A DNA stretch of 64,000 nt, from NCBI RefSeq assembly GCF_040687965.1, contig NZ_CP156085.1, positions 1 through 64,000 of the forward strand. The letters are read 5' to 3'. Positions 63,548-64,000 of this stretch are shown here, in pieces. Each line of letters starts with the position of its first letter. The first letter of the stretch is position 1. The DNA is from Methylocystis echinoides (GTDB lineage Bacteria; Pseudomonadota; Alphaproteobacteria; Rhizobiales; Beijerinckiaceae). The notes beneath the pieces are model-generated. The model did not search any database and had not been told where the DNA came from. It saw only the letters and a list, made by a program, of their open reading frames with translations. A program made the translations under genes and the position numbers.

Positions 63548-64000
63548 CAGCTTGTGCTGCGACAAGCTCAATCATCTCTTTCGTCGGCTCCGCAAGCGAT
63601 TCGCGAGTCATCCCATGCTTGAATCGCGAAACCCTGGAAGCGTCCAGAAAAAACCCAGCTTAATCCTAGCCTATGACCCTAAGGGGACCTGGGCAGTTAC
63701 TTCTGGTAGCTGAAATCGGCGCCGTTTCGTGCCCATTTCACAGTGGCGTTGTGTTCGGACATGATGCGTTGCTCCTTGCAGGGCGTCGGCAGGAAATTGG
63801 ATTCCCTGGCTTCGAAATTACAGACGCTAAGGCCGATCTGCATAAACGATTTGCCGACTTCCAGACATGGGACAACCCCGCGAACCGGGACATGACGACG
63901 CGCAAGATGCACCGTTTGGAGATTTACGGCCCGCCGTGAGTTCGCGGAATTTTCGCGCGAAATGAGCGCCTTCGCAGCGCGGACGCCCGGGCCCAATACG
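63460..64000. other. Right end: junction sequence with no intact gene
   Basis: After the DUF1403 homology ends, no intact gene is seen. On the minus strand, 63762-63697 encodes MSEHNATVKWARNGADFSY before a stop, resembling the start of an OsmC-family protein; it is probably a relic. Confidence 0.35.

Noticed and set aside
1-64000. CRISPR arrays, tRNA and rRNA genes
   Set aside because: No regularly spaced direct repeats, cloverleaf with a CCA-end-type acceptor, or conserved rRNA segments were seen on reading both strands; a dedicated scan was not possible here.

Overview
The window looks like part of a GC-rich conjugative plasmid (or plasmid-derived element) of an alphaproteobacterium of the order Hyphomicrobiales. 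The evidence is a repABC replication cassette with a parS-like site and an antisense RNA, a VirB/VirD4 type IV secretion system, a GcrA-type protein, an LdtR-like MarR regulator, a phasin and HoxX. A methanotroph-like Methylocystis/Methylosinus host would fit the DUF932/DUF736/DUF1403 plasmid genes, but that is only an inference.

Layout. 0-1.2 kb: frameshifted IS110 transposase. 1.5-11 kb: a rightward block of plasmid housekeeping genes (DUF932, large ParB-like protein, Toprim protein, DUF2493, DUF736, ParA, ParB), several preceded by structured leaders that occur in two matching pairs. 11-12.7 kb: candidate oriT, MobC and a VirD2-like relaxase. 12.8-26.1 kb, leftward: virB1-virB11, an eexN lipoprotein gene, virD4/traG and an LPD7 protein, followed by a MntA-HepT toxin-antitoxin pair. 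26.4 kb: divergent LuxR-type regulator with an 18-bp lux-box-like dyad between it and virB1. 27-30 kb: small genes and three decayed genes (cupin, phospholipase D, integrase). 30.3-36.5 kb: defence-like island with an AAA+ ATPase/S8 protease pair, a small DNA-binding protein with a C5 methyltransferase and a PD-(D/E)XK nuclease, and an hsdS relic. 36.5-40.5 kb: repABC. 40.5-44.3 kb: MqsRA, a tyrosine recombinase with a 12-7-12 inverted-repeat site, DUF1403 and ScpB. 44.4-52.7 kb: CheB-CheR-histidine kinase fusion interrupted by an amber codon, SbmA/YddA-like ABC protein, phasin, GcrA-type protein. 52.8-63.5 kb: IS6 relic, DUF1403/ScpB relics at both ends, GlxA-type regulator, hoxX, copC, ldtR-like gene, lipoprotein, HTH gene with a decayed phosphatase, small unknown genes.

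How it fits together. If the nick site proposed at 11.09 kb is right, the transferred strand is the minus strand running toward coordinate 1. The DUF932-to-ParB block would then enter a recipient first and be readable from the incoming strand, while the relaxase and secretion genes would enter last. The paired structured leaders in that block are the most interesting unexplained feature. A second is the recombinase/DUF1403/ScpB module, present once intact and once as separated halves.

Many genes are broken by a single base change (S8 protease, MqsR, cupin, phospholipase D, phosphatase, IS110, CheB-CheR kinase). The region is either decaying or the assembly has indel errors. I saw no tRNA, rRNA or CRISPR array.
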